Below are positions 50,454 to 61,578 of a DNA stretch of 64,000 nt, piece by piece. The notes below the pieces were generated by a model, which saw nothing but the letters and a program-made list of their open reading frames with translations, did no database searches and was not told the DNA's origin. The position numbers were made by a program, and so were the translations under genes. Source of the stretch: Archilochus colubris (lineage: Eukaryota; Chordata; Aves; Apodiformes; Trochilidae); assembly GCA_023079485.1 (NCBI GenBank), contig CM041084.1, positions 36,157,609 through 36,221,608 on the forward strand. Reading direction: 5' to 3'. Positions within the stretch are counted from its first letter, which is position 1; each line of letters starts with the position of its first letter.

Positions 50454-50833
50454 CTGGGCTGACATGAGAGGTGGCGACCTTAGGGGTTCGGCGCGGAAGT
50501 CAAAGATGAGTCCTCACAGAGGTATAGTTGATGCTTCCAGAAAAAAGGGCTTTTATTTCATACGAAAACCGCTTATATACTGTTACAGTGGTCACACCCC
50601 CCTCCACCGCACTCCAAAACTACCTACTACAGGTCACCCACTGCCATTCACACGCAGCAAAAGCAAATCCTATTAGTGCAGGGGTAGGAGCCACTTGTTT
50701 TTCATTTTGTGCCTTCTCCTAATCTAACGTCCAAGACAGGGTGTCCTTGTAACTCTGAACAGTCAAAACATGGGGTTGTGCATACAGCAGTGCTGCACAC
50801 CCCTGCCTTTCAGACCATCCCCCTGCACTGGGC
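50454..50833. other. perfect 6-bp target duplications flanking a solo LTR
   Basis: CTGGGC occurs at 50,454-50,459 and again at 50,828-50,833, immediately outside a TG...CA element. The identity of both copies suggests a younger insertion than the 16.4-kb LTR. Confidence 0.85.
50460..50827 (-). mobile_element. solo LTR, ERVK-like, second family
   Basis: The 368-bp element starts with TGACATG and ends with CCTGCA on the plus strand, giving TG...CA ends, and is bounded by 6-bp duplications. Read on the minus strand it has LTR signals in order: a TATATAAG box at 50,579-50,572, an AATAAA signal at 50,557-50,552, and a CpG-containing U5 end at 50,510-50,470. The close spacing of TATA box and polyadenylation signal resembles alpha- and betaretroviral LTRs, and 6-bp duplications are usual for that group. 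No internal viral genes or second LTR are present, so this is a solo LTR. Open frames at 50.43-50.72 kb overlap it by chance. It shows no similarity to family A that I can see. Confidence 0.85.
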
Positions 50834-51269
50834 TCTGCTGAGGCACGCAGGGAGAGGCAGCAAGAGGAGGGAGAGGATGACTAAGGAGACACTTCATGGG
50901 GTTTCACCCTCTGTGAACTGGGGTGATTATGAAGCTACACCAGTTTGCCACAGCTGGGAGTTTGACCCAGGTGACCAAAAATGCAAATTGGGCATGAGGA
51001 CCCAAACTTACCATACTCATCTTCATGCATGAAATCACACTTGGCAATTGACTGGATGCAAAAATCCTTCCTGGAAGCTGCTGAGAACCCTGCTGTTGCT
51101 CTGCTGCTGCCTCCTCAGCAGAGCAGAAGCAAAGCCATGGAGTACTTGGCCTTACATTGCTTCAGATGATTTGTTCAGGAGCAAAATTCTTCTATTTCAC
51201 AAAGTTAATATTCATCAAATGTTAATGAAAATACATAACAAATAATTATGACAAACATACCATCTGATT

Positions 51270-51720
51270 AAGATGAAAGAGGATGACAATTCTTGTGAAT
51301 TTTTAATCTGAAAAAATAAAGAACATTACATTAATAAGACTTAATTATATCATTAAATATTTAAATTTACTTTCCATTGTATATTTTATTTTTATTTATC
51401 ATAGTTTGTCTTTTAAATATTGCTAACATTTTTTATGAGATTTGTTCATAAGACACAGCAACAGATATGGTTTTGTGAGGCAAGAGGAATTTTAACATCG
51501 TGTATTCATTACATTGATCACAATTTCAATTTTATTTATCTTTTTAAAAAACTAATAGAATCCTTTTACAATTTGTTATAATTCACAGTATCTGCATCTA
51601 CAGATAAATATTTTATAGCATTACTAATGCATCACGCACAGAATATTTATTAATTAAAAATATGAATTACTGGTTGTACATTTCAGTAATTTGCATTTAA
51701 AATTAATGCTACGTTTTTCC
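51270..51720. promoter_or_regulatory. candidate conserved noncoding element, A+T-rich
   Basis: About 450 bp of very A+T-rich but not simple-repeat sequence, with an exact octamer ATTTGCAT (POU-type site) at 51,689-51,696, TTAATTAAAAAT near 51,650-51,661 and other homeodomain-type cores. This composition is shared by many deeply conserved vertebrate enhancers, but A+T-rich neutral sequence can look the same. Confidence 0.25.
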
Positions 51721-52073
51721 AGGAAACCATGGCAGTCAAAAGTACACGCTGCAAACTTGACTGTCTTAACTACCTAAACTTCTGACCAAGGCATGAAGAG
51801 GACTCTGGAGAAGAGAGGATGCCACATGACAGACACTAACACACACCCTGCAACGCTCGTTCATAGCGTGGCTTCAAAGAAAAAGAGGTACAAAGGCAAA
51901 GCTGCAGGACTTTCTGATCTTCCTTGATAAAGCCAAGCAGCAGTTTTAGTTGGTAGATTTGGCAATGTGGTTATGCTGTGTGAGCCTCCAGATAAAACTC
52001 ATTCAGGTGTCTGCACACTGAGCGACCTTAGGGTGCAGATGCTGCTCATTTTTTCTGGGTAGAAGGTGTGGAT

Positions 52074-52093
52074 GGGGAAGGGAGGGGTGGGGG
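52074..52093 (+). other. short-loop G-quadruplex motif
   Basis: Four G runs with loops of two, one and one base: GGGG-AA-GGG-A-GGGG-T-GGGGG. Further G runs follow at 52,108-52,123. Short loops are known to give very stable quadruplexes. No promoter or gene is visible next to it. Confidence 0.7.
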
Positions 52094-53033
52094 CAGAGGT
52101 TGGACCAGGGGAAAGGAGGGGGAGCAAAGTTGGGTGCTGTAGAGTTTTGCTGGTGCTCCAAGAAGCTGATGATAAGGATTCAAATTTAGACTATTCCATC
52201 TTGTCACTCTCTCTGAAATTATGCAAGGTGTCATGAGACCTGTTCCTCCAAGACACTTGCTCAATATGTAAGCAAGGTATTTAGGTCAGGTGTCTGACTG
52301 TGACTTTAGCTTTGCTTCAAAATTATCTACCAAAACTCCCTTTTCTGTGAAACTGGTAATTTTTTTTTTTCAAACTAAATTAATCTTTTTCTTTTTGTAG
52401 ATTTATTCTTTTTAACTGATGTTAAGTCAGCAACTTCCTGATTTGTTAATTTTAGAAAAACAAAATTAAAAATCTACTTCTAAAAGAGGAAAATCATGGT
52501 ACCAAGAACAACTTCTCAGTAAAGTCTGTTAGATACAAATAACCTTCTTGGAACTGTTTGTCAGGCAGATGTAGACATGACAGACTGACCAAAATCCTTC
52601 CTTTGAGGTATCAATCTGTTAGGTTAATCTGCGATGTGAGTATGCATTTTACTGTGTTATTAAGCTATAACAGATATTAACTTGTCAGTTAAGGTGTGGG
52701 TTGAGTATCTTTGAACCTCAGAGGTGGCCTGGTAAATGAAGAGTTTAGAAGTGATACCAATGCTTCACAGTATTGACTGCCTTTCACCAAAGTATTTAAA
52801 AATGCTTTATAGAAAGTTTATATTTTTAGAGTATTTACAGGCTTTAACTACCAAACACTGGACTGTATTTTTTGATAAAGCCACTAACAATCCGATGTGT
52901 GTAATTTTTTTTTTCTTTTGCAATGTGTTTATAGAATATTATTGAATACAGCCTACCACGAATAGATGTATAACTACATCAAGCTATTTGCAGTTACTAC
53001 AGCTATAGCACAACATATTTATGTGTACATATT

Positions 53034-53120
53034 GCTATGTGTGTGTTTGTGTGTATGTGTGCATATACACACATAGAGATACATAAAAGAACTGTAATCA
53101 GTGTGTGCATGTGTGTGTTA
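53034..53120. repeat. TG-rich microsatellite with CA inversion
   Basis: Imperfect TG/TATG units run from 53,034 and again at 53,100-53,118. At 53,054-53,073 an ATGTGTG / CACACAT pair forms a short perfect inverted repeat around a 6-base loop. Confidence 0.75.
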
Positions 53121-56100
53121 AGCATTTGTAGTTACAGATGCTCATGTATGTGAGAAACTACTGATAAAGTTTAGTGGTAGCTATTCTGCATAAGATGGTC
53201 AGTGTACCGTTCTCTCCCACAATTTCATAATTACAGTAATAAAAGAAAAAAAGACACAGACAGGAATCAAAAGAGAAAAACCTCAGGTTGGTTACCAGCT
53301 CACTTTTGTAGTGACTGTGTGTTCATACACGCAAGAACACATATGCAGTTTCTGATAAAACAAGTTGTTTCTCACAAGAAAAAAGACAGACTTGGTGAAA
53401 CCCTCAACTTGCTCTTGAAATTACACCTATACCTGTTGTCATTTTCAGGAAATCCACTTTGTTTAGTTCATAAACTTGTTTTGACTTTTCAGTGGAAACA
53501 GTTTGCTGGCACTGCTTCCTTCACTGGCGGCCAAATTCTGACCTCAGTTTCGTGTAACTCCCACTGCAGTCAATGTAGGTTGGCTGTGTAAGGCAGGATA
53601 GAGCCTTTCTGTTCACAATTACCAGTGCACCAAAAAGTATTTTGTTGTTACTACTGCTTGTATTGCTAGAATTGCATTTGAAGATGTCTATTTCAGGCAG
53701 CATTTAGACCACAGATACGGTTAGCCTCAAATTCTCAGAAATACTGAAGTGCATACTCAGAAAGACAGAAGAGGAGGAATCAACAGAAGGGATTTCATTT
53801 TAACTGAATACACTGAATGGGATCTTGATTTTACGCTGATGGACCAAAGTATTGACATGAGAAGATTTTGGTGTAAATCACATGCTTTGATGGGAAGAAA
53901 AGTTATGGAGCATTTTATATGAAGTAATAATATTAAGTAATTCTATTGAACTAATTACCAATTAATCTGACATTTAGTGAAATAAGTAACACTAAACATA
54001 ATGTGAGGGAAGCTTTTATGGACTTAAACTTTAATCAATTGTATGGGAGTCAAAGGTGTCATTTTTGCTGATGGTGGTGAACTGAGGATGATGGCATTTG
54101 CTAAAGAGTTTCTTGTCTTCATTATTCTAGGTTGAATGATTGCTCCTGGGCAAACTGGGAAAAGCTGCCTTTATTCTTAATGATAAGAAGCAGCTATGAG
54201 ATTGAAAAAAATATCCATGTCATTTTTTATTGTAGCTTCTTGTTATTGCTAAGTATATGCCTGTTTCACAGGGCCCTGATTTGTAGCCTTACAACAGGTG
54301 CTGCAGCTTGGCTTTACATTAACCTGGGGTTCTGACTTAGACTTGGTGCTGAATTTGTTGCCTGTTTGCAATGTCTGCTTTTGCTTCTCAGTCTGATTTG
54401 AGTCAGGAGAGATGCAGAAGTTCCCCAGGCAGATCAGATGGAGCTTTAGGGCTATTTTGCCTTGAAGGTAATATGGATGCAGGTGACTCAAGCTGCTTAC
54501 ATTCTGCAAATGTAAGACAGAAGGCAGTATGGATCTATCACTCATATTAAGTCCCCTTAATTTTGCTGCAGTAGTTTTCTTAAGGGCTTGCTGACCCACA
54601 AAGGATGTCTCTTCTGTCCTTTCTTCTGGAAAATAATTGGCATTTTTGTGCTGTATGTTAATTGAATAATATGTTCCCTATGCCCCATCTTTTGCTCCTG
54701 TCAGAAATTCCCTGGTCTCTGTTTGTGTATCCTGAATGTAAAATCAGAATGGTATGGCTTAAATTTGCAAGAAAATTATCATGTCTGTTATTGTGTAAAA
54801 ACTTATATACACAATGTGTAAGAGTAAGTAGTTGTGCCAGAGTGAAAGTCATACTATTCTGTTATCATATTCACAGATTGGTGGAATTCATCCCAGTTAT
54901 TCACATTAGATCCAGAATTGCTGTATAATTCGTGAAGTGGGAGAATAAAATTGGAATAAAAGTTCCCACAGGAAAAAAGGAGATATTTTGTTGGTGGCTT
55001 TTTTTGTGTGAGTATGCTTTTTTTCTTTTTTTAATGAAAAGAGAGATTAATTTTTAGTTACTTAGTGTTATGTTACAGATCACTGGCCCAGAAGTGTGAA
55101 GAAGCTTGTATGAAAACTGTCTGCACAAGCCCAGCCCAACTCACTCCTAAAAGTTATTAATTCTTTTAGAAATTTTTAGAAAGAAGATGAATAACTTGCT
55201 CAGACATATCCTTTCTGATGTTTTTGGAACATTCTGTACCACAGATGTGGCCAGGAACAAACTATGAGTTACATCATTTAGGACTATTCCCAAATCAGGT
55301 TGGATTTGGCTCTAAATGACATTAATTCCTTCAGCAAGAATTCTAAGGCTTGGTCAGACCAGAAGGTCATACATTAATAATAGTGATAAGCTCCTTTCTG
55401 CAGCCAGTTTGTAGAGCAGGCTCCATTGTTAGCAGGCCAAAAGTACTGTTGTGAATGAAGTTATTGTGCTGAATTTGGTCACGTTGCATGCCAGTCTTCT
55501 GCCATGCCATTCCTTCAGTAGACTCCAGCAGCTGCCAGGCGAGAGGAGATGCTGTCTGTAGAGAATGAAGTGCCAACCCTCTCTGACATTGGGTTAGAGT
55601 CTCAGATAAGAGTAGGGAAAAATACCCACTGAGCACATGGGTTGATGGCTGCTATTTCAGTCCCTTGGGGCCGTTGCCAGCTGCCATTAAGTGGAAGTAG
55701 CCCTCAGGCTCTACTTGGTTTCATGATGAATAATTTAGGTGTCATTGGTGCAGAGCCAGGTTGCACTGGCTTTGTGTGATAGATTCTATGGATCTCCACT
55801 GTGAAGACAGGAGTGTAGATATATGATGGCACATATCTGTGCAATGGATTAACCTCCCGTGCCCTCCAACAGCAATGGCATTAATGTTTATGAATGAGAT
55901 TCTGTACATCCTTACAGGTATCTTCCTTCGAATATGGATACTATTCATTTTTGTGAATAGTAACTTTGTCAAAAGTTAGTGGTTGAAAAAAAAATGCTAC
56001 TCAAAAATCTTCTTTGGTATCCATTTATTTTAAGGAGTTAACTGTGGGTCTGGATCTTTTCTACTCACTGAAAAAGTAGTTCATATCTGAATAAATAACT

Positions 56101-59100
56101 GAAAATGGCTTCTCACTGTTCAGGAAGTACAATCAATTTGAAATTAGGATTATGGAAACATCTGTGAAAATTCAAGTGTCATCTCAATTTGGGCTCATTC
56201 AGATCCTGTATTTTTTCTACTTCCCAAGCAGTGCATTTAAAATCTAATCCTAATTAACACACATAGTTTAATTATAGCCAACAAAATATTCTCCTAAAAT
56301 TGTGTGTGCTGGTTGGGGGGGTCGAGTAAGGAGGGAGGAGGCGAGGGGGAAGCTAAACAAATGTTCACTGATTGTAAAAATCCTTGTTTCGTTAATAATA
56401 TAAATCTTTAAAGACTTCAAACATACACTGAAGTTTGCCTCCCATGAATCAAAGTGGCATGAAAGCATGAAGCAGGCACAGCACTCCTACTCCCTCTTTC
56501 TCCTTGCTCATTTCTTGGCAGTTTGAAAGTAACAAAGAAATTGCACTGGAATTCAGATCTTCTCTTCTTGAATGGGTTTCTTTGTAGCTTATCACATAAA
56601 ATATACAACACTGCTGCAGGTAAAAACAAATGAATCATGGATGTAATGTACAGACCTTGGGAAGATTTTGAAATTTGAGTGAAGGACTGGAAAAGCTGAG
56701 GTGGTCTTTTGCTGTGAACTACATTGTATGTCAGCAGAGAAAGTCCTTTTTTGCAACACTTCTGATTCTTGTTTCTGCACATCAGGTCTTGAGAAAAACA
56801 TTGGTTTTGGCTGCTTGAGAATGCTTCATTCTGGGATGAGACCTAAGAGAGCAAAATATCCCAACTTAAGGATACTGTATCTCTTTATGGGCACCATTCT
56901 GTATCTCAGGACCTCTATGCTCACTGGGTCTGGATTATCAGAGGGGAGCAGACTTCTAGGCTGTGACTGTTGGACTTTTCCCTGGAATTGGACCTGTTTT
57001 CTGTGCCCTTGAGCTGCAGACTCTAGACTCCAGCAGCTACCTGGCTGCTCAGAGCAGCATTTCATGTCCACCATGATGCTTGCACAGTCCTTCAGTTCTG
57101 CTCAGGCTGCAAGTAAGATTTTTTTTCCAGGGATTTTGGGAGGAAGTTTTTGGAAAACTTCAAGAAACATAGGCATAATACCTAATTCAAAACTAAACTG
57201 TATCTGGATATAAACTTTCTCTAGGCCCTCCCACTCCTGCTTTTGTCTGCTTTGGTTTGAGGGTCTGTTAATGTTTCTGGTCATGTGGAGTTCTCCACAT
57301 CAGATCAAACCTATAAGGTTTTCAGTATTTTGGTGACAAACCTTGCTCAGGTTTTCTTACACATTTTGTGCTTCTTATGCATTTCAAGCTTCTTGCTGTT
57401 TTGTCATTTACACAGATCTTTCTACTGCATACTTCAAGTGAAAAAGTTTTCTTTTGTGAGGCTGTTCTAGTCTAATAATAAAAGTTGTTGGAAGATAGAC
57501 TTCTTCATATTGATGTCTCACTAGGAGGTGTCAAGAGCTTTTTTACTGTCCTGGCAGTAAATTAAAATAGAATTCAAAAGCCTTGGCTTGGCAAGGTCAG
57601 ATTTTTTTCACTTCACAAAATGAAAGAGTAGATCAATATAAAAGATGGACTTGATAACATCTTTTTAATATATCTCATTCCCTCTTCCTTTTTGGTTCAG
57701 ATTGTCATGTAGCCCAAGTCTGCCCCAGAAAATTAAATTAAAATGGGAAAGTTTTATTGCAGAAATAGACCTGTTCCTCACCTGTTTCCCATATATGCCT
57801 TTGCTCCATATCCAATGAGCTGGTTGAAAATAAGTTTTCCTACTGTGTTGCAAGTGGTGTTTGTAGAAGAGTGAGTTGAGTTCTTTTTTGCCTGATGCCC
57901 CACATCCCATCAGTAGAGTGGTTCTAACAGCAGACACTTTACTGCCAATGGTGATGGAAGAGGCAGTGAGAATACTTTGATTTTCAGATACCATGTCAAT
58001 TTTAAAGTATAGAGAGTGACTAAAATCACCTTTTGATTTCTAAGCTGAGCAAATGTATTCCTGAAGTCATTTAGGTAGAACAAATACAGAGATTCACTTT
58101 TCAGATATAGGCTTAGATTTTAAAGAATTCTTTACTGTTTACATAGCACTTTCTTAATTTGGAGGTCAAGCAAGGTAAGATTTTATTGTAAGTGCAGATT
58201 TTATCATGCATCCAAAGAGCAGATAATACAGTAGCAGTGATAGTTCACTTTTCTTCTCCTTCTGTCTCTGCAGTAAATTACAAGAGACTCTTCAGGCAGT
58301 CTGTTAACAGCAATATAATTTGGGGTGGAGCTTGTAATAATACTTTCTGATTTCCCCTGTTACTTGAAAAAACATTTACACTTATTATTTTTGTGGGTGC
58401 TGTGTTGAAAGTGAAGTAGGGAGTATGATACCTGAAATGGCTCGGTCATTGCTTTAGGGAAAAAAAATATACTAAAAATTATGCCAGGCATTATTGCAAA
58501 GAGAGGGAATTTAAATTCTTGTAAATTACAGTATTTATGCCTCATTCTCTATGCCCAGCATTCTGGGTGCAGACTGGCATTGGAAGTGACTTAAAATGTT
58601 TTTAAATAAGTGCAGGGAGAGATCAATCATCTGCTGTTTTGTCTGAATTAGGAATAGTGTTAGGTGGAAACCCTCGAGATCAGTGAAAGTGGTGGCTACA
58701 ACACATCAATCCAGCATGAAGTACGAGGGCAAATGCCACGTGCAATTCTGAAATACCTGAACTTAAATATTAATGTCAGCTCAGAGAAAAGCAGCTGGTT
58801 AGTTTTGCAAGACAGGTGAAACTACACGACCCCTGTCTTTTAATCTCTTTTCACAGACATCTCAAAAACGTGAGGATTGTGGTCTTAATTTTTAAGGCTT
58901 TACCCACGGGATACAACCAACTTACTGGAGGAGGCCACTCCATCCTTCTTGTTCAGAGTTGGTCAGCAGAGGAAAGGCAGAGACTCAGCAGCACTTCAGT
59001 TGCTCCCAGGCTGGCACATCCAGGCATGGTGGTGATAGGCTCAGGAAAGGAAAATGGATACAAAGCCAGTATTTACCTAGTTGCTCATAGCAAGGGTTTG

Positions 59101-60439
59101 TAACTAAAAGAGCTGGAACTATGAACACACTCTTAGACTTGCTACTCTATGACCAGAGTCATTAAGGGGAAGTCTAACAACTGGGGCTTTCTTAAAGCTA
59201 TCTTAAGGGGAGTGCTTTCTTTCCTACAGACATCCCATAATGAGGTGATTCCCTATGGTACTTCCTGAGCTTGTTGGCTCTTATACTGACCCGTAGCATT
59301 TTGCCCTAGGTATTCCTGAGCTTTTCTCAGAAACTGTTCAGAGAAGGAATAAAGTTGTAATTATTCTTAGCTCTCGACCATAAATGCAATATTACGTCCT
59401 GCCCAAGAATGACATGGCCTAAAAATTGAGCTTGAAATGTACTCTGTAGCAAAATTGTGGAAAACCAACAAAAAATAACAAAATAAATTGCACAGCTACA
59501 CACATGAGCAGTTTAAATCATGTGAGATATATTCAGAAGTGCAAATGCCTTTTAAACATACTAAAACATAAGTGGTTTAAATTTGTCATCTTTCAATTTA
59601 GTTTAAAAGATGCAGGAGAACATGAAGCTGAGGATTTTCTAAAAGAAGCAGTGATTTGAGCATGTTGGGGGTGGTGGTGGAATTGCTGGTAGTTTTATTC
59701 ATTTAGGCATATCTTATCACTCCTCCTTTTCTTCCTTCTTGGAGGGCAATGAGAGAACCCAGATGCCAAGCTGTGGAACATGTTCTTCTGACACTAGCAT
59801 CTGGCTCCTTGGCAGAATCTTCCAACTGTCATGCTGACAGCTTTCCTGTTGTGTCCTCGTATATTTTTATATAAGAAAATTACAGATGGGTTCTCTTCTC
59901 AAACTAATACGCTATTCAGTTGACCCTTGTCATGCAGAAATGTGTTGGTTTTATCTGTTTGTGAATGAGACCTTGGCCAAATATACTTCAAAAAGGATAC
60001 TTCTCTGTTCATCTCTGAATTTGTCTGCAAGCTGTCTGGGAAGATGCCAGAATCCTATTACACACCCTTTTTGTGCCTTTAAGCAGTAAGTCCTTCATTC
60101 TCTCTGCTGTGCAAATAGATTGCACATTTTGCAGCAAGCACACTTGTAAGATACAAGCATATTTATTTAATAGTTTCAGTGAAAAAAAAAAAGAAAAAAA
60201 TTTCCCTTGAAATGGGGAGAAATGTGGTTATGTTTGCTATCCTTTTTTTTAATTTTTTTTTTTTTACTGGACGTTTTGTTTGTTTATTTTTATTTAACAT
60301 TACCTAGTATGCTGCTGCCTTGCAGGATATTTTTCCCCCCCCAGAGTTTTGTCAGAGTACTCAATTCCAGAAGGCTTTATAATATTACAAAAGTAGCACA
60401 GTGACTTCATTTAAAAAATAAAGAAATTGTATTTTAAAA

Positions 60440-60610
60440 AGCAAAGGTTTCATTTATTAATGTCCTTCAAAACCTCCCCAATTTGACCCCACACAGATGT
60501 CCCCCCCATCCCCTGACTCGGTGGCTCTGGTGTCCCCAACACCTTCGCAGTGACCAAGCTTTGCCACCTCTGTGCCCACGTCGTGTTTGTGACCCTTGCC
60601 TTGCCTTGCC
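60440..60610 (-). other. G+C-rich segment with minus-strand AATAAA
   Basis: The minus strand reads as a G+C-rich stretch with GGGGACA-type and GACACC-type units and a few CpGs, ending in ATTAATAAATGAAACC; the AATAAA lies at 60,458-60,453. It resembles the 3' end of a transcript. A 75-codon minus-strand frame (60,677-60,450) stops right at the signal, but I recognise no protein in it. It may be the end of an unknown transcript, a decayed retrocopy without a poly-A tail, or part of the neighbouring repeat. Confidence 0.35.
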
Positions 60611-60986
60611 AACTCCCATTTATTACAATGACAATTGTAATATGTTCTAGTATACACAAAAACAACAAAAATGACAATTCCTCTCACTTTTTTTTTTGTT
60701 CTTTTTGTTTTGTTTTGTTTTTTTCTTATTGTTATTTTGGGGTTTTTGGGCTTTCTCACTTTTTTTGGTTTTGGTTTTTTTGTTTCTTTGTTTTTGTTTT
60801 TTTTTGTTTCTTTGGTTTTTTTTGTTGTTTTTGTTATTTTGTGGTTTTTTGGGTTTTTTTGGTATTTTTGTTTTTTTGTGGTTTTTGTTTTTTGTGGCTT
60901 CTGTTTTTTGTGGCTTTTGTTTTTTGGGTTTTTTTGGTGTTTTTTCCTGACCCTCTAAAATTCTCCTGGTATCTTCATTCCACATT
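60611..60986. repeat. compound repeat unit, copy 1
   Basis: The unit has a ~75-bp head (from AACTCCCATTTATTAC), a ~255-bp T/G-only tract (60,691-60,945) and a 41-bp tail (60,946-60,986). Copy 2 lies 584 bp to the right. The head carries a minus-strand AATAAA. The T/G tract has almost no A and few C. It causes the longest open frame of the window (163 codons, mainly F, V, L, G, C residues) and lysine/asparagine-rich frames on the other strand; neither is a real protein. Confidence 0.85.
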
Positions 60987-60995
60987 CCCTTGCCT

Positions 60996-61157
60996 TTGCT
61001 CCAAGAGCAGCCAATCTCTCTGTTGGCTTGCTCAGGACTGAGCTGAGCCTGAGTTTGAGCCTCACCTTCTATTGGCCCCGTAATCCGCCCTAATCAGGCA
61101 CAGGTGGGCTTAACACAAGCTCATGCCACTCCCTGGCAATTGCCTCATTTCACTACG
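60996..61157 (-). mobile_element. family A LTR, truncated copy
   Basis: The plus strand follows the 16.4-kb LTR in the same orientation from 'ttgctccaagagca' (60,996) through 'gactgagctgagcctg', 'attggcccc', 'gcacaggtgggcttaacac' to 'tttcactac' (61,156). The U5 end is missing. Compared with the other copies there are two internal deletions: about 25 bp after 'ccgtaatcc' and about 15 bp after 'ctggcaa'. It lies between the two copies of the T/G-tract unit. Confidence 0.8.
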
Positions 61158-61194
61158 TTTCCCCCCCTCTTTTTTTTTTGTTTTTTTGTTTGTG

Positions 61195-61542
61195 AACTCC
61201 CGTTTATTACAATGACAATTGTAATATGTTTTAGTATACACAAATACAACAAAAATGACAATTCCTCCTCTTTTTTTTTTGGGTTTTTTTTTGGGTTTTT
61301 TTGGTGGTTTTTTTTTTTGTTTTTTCTTTTTGTTATTTTTGGCTTTTTAGGTTTTTTCTCGTTTTTTGTGTTTTTTGTTTTTTTGTTTCTTTTTTTTGGG
61401 TTTTTTGGGTTTTTTGGGTTTTTTGTTTTTGTTTTTTGTTTGGTTTTTTTGTTTCGTTTTTTTGTTGTTTTTTTGGTTTTTTGGGCTTTTTTGAGTTTTT
61501 TCCTGACCCTCTAAAATTCTCCTGGTATCTTCATTCCACATT
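61195..61542. repeat. compound repeat unit, copy 2
   Basis: The head (61,195-61,272) matches the head of copy 1 with few changes, followed by a ~230-bp T/G tract (61,273-61,500) and a 41-bp tail (61,502-61,542) that is identical to that of copy 1. Copy 2 is shorter because the T/G tract is shorter. Its open frames (136 and 109 codons) are products of the T/G composition. Confidence 0.85.
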
Positions 61543-61578
61543 GCCTTGCCTTGCCTTGCCTTGCCTTGCCTTGCCTTG
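61541..61578. repeat. TTGCC pentanucleotide microsatellite
   Basis: About seven and a half TTGCC units follow the tail of copy 2. Three units (60,597-60,610) also precede the head of copy 1, and one remnant follows its tail, so the pentanucleotide marks the joints of the repeat. Confidence 0.9.

Larger units (their letters stand above)
50834..60439. other. gene-free A+T-rich sequence
   Basis: No gene or further mobile element is recognisable. Open frames reach 130 codons at most (53,202-53,591, plus), without known motifs. The region includes a strongly A+T-rich block at 51.27-51.72 kb, a G-rich run at 52.07 kb, a TG-rich patch at 53.03-53.12 kb and A/T homopolymer runs near 60,181-60,265. 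Confidence 0.55.

Noticed and set aside
58816..59103. 95-codon plus-strand frame
   Set aside because: No recognisable motif and no gene context.
60550..61041. 163-codon plus-strand open frame, the longest in the window
   Set aside because: It consists mostly of F, V, L, G, C and W residues encoded by a T/G-only tract; the opposite strand gives K/N/P/T-rich frames. Composition explains the openness.
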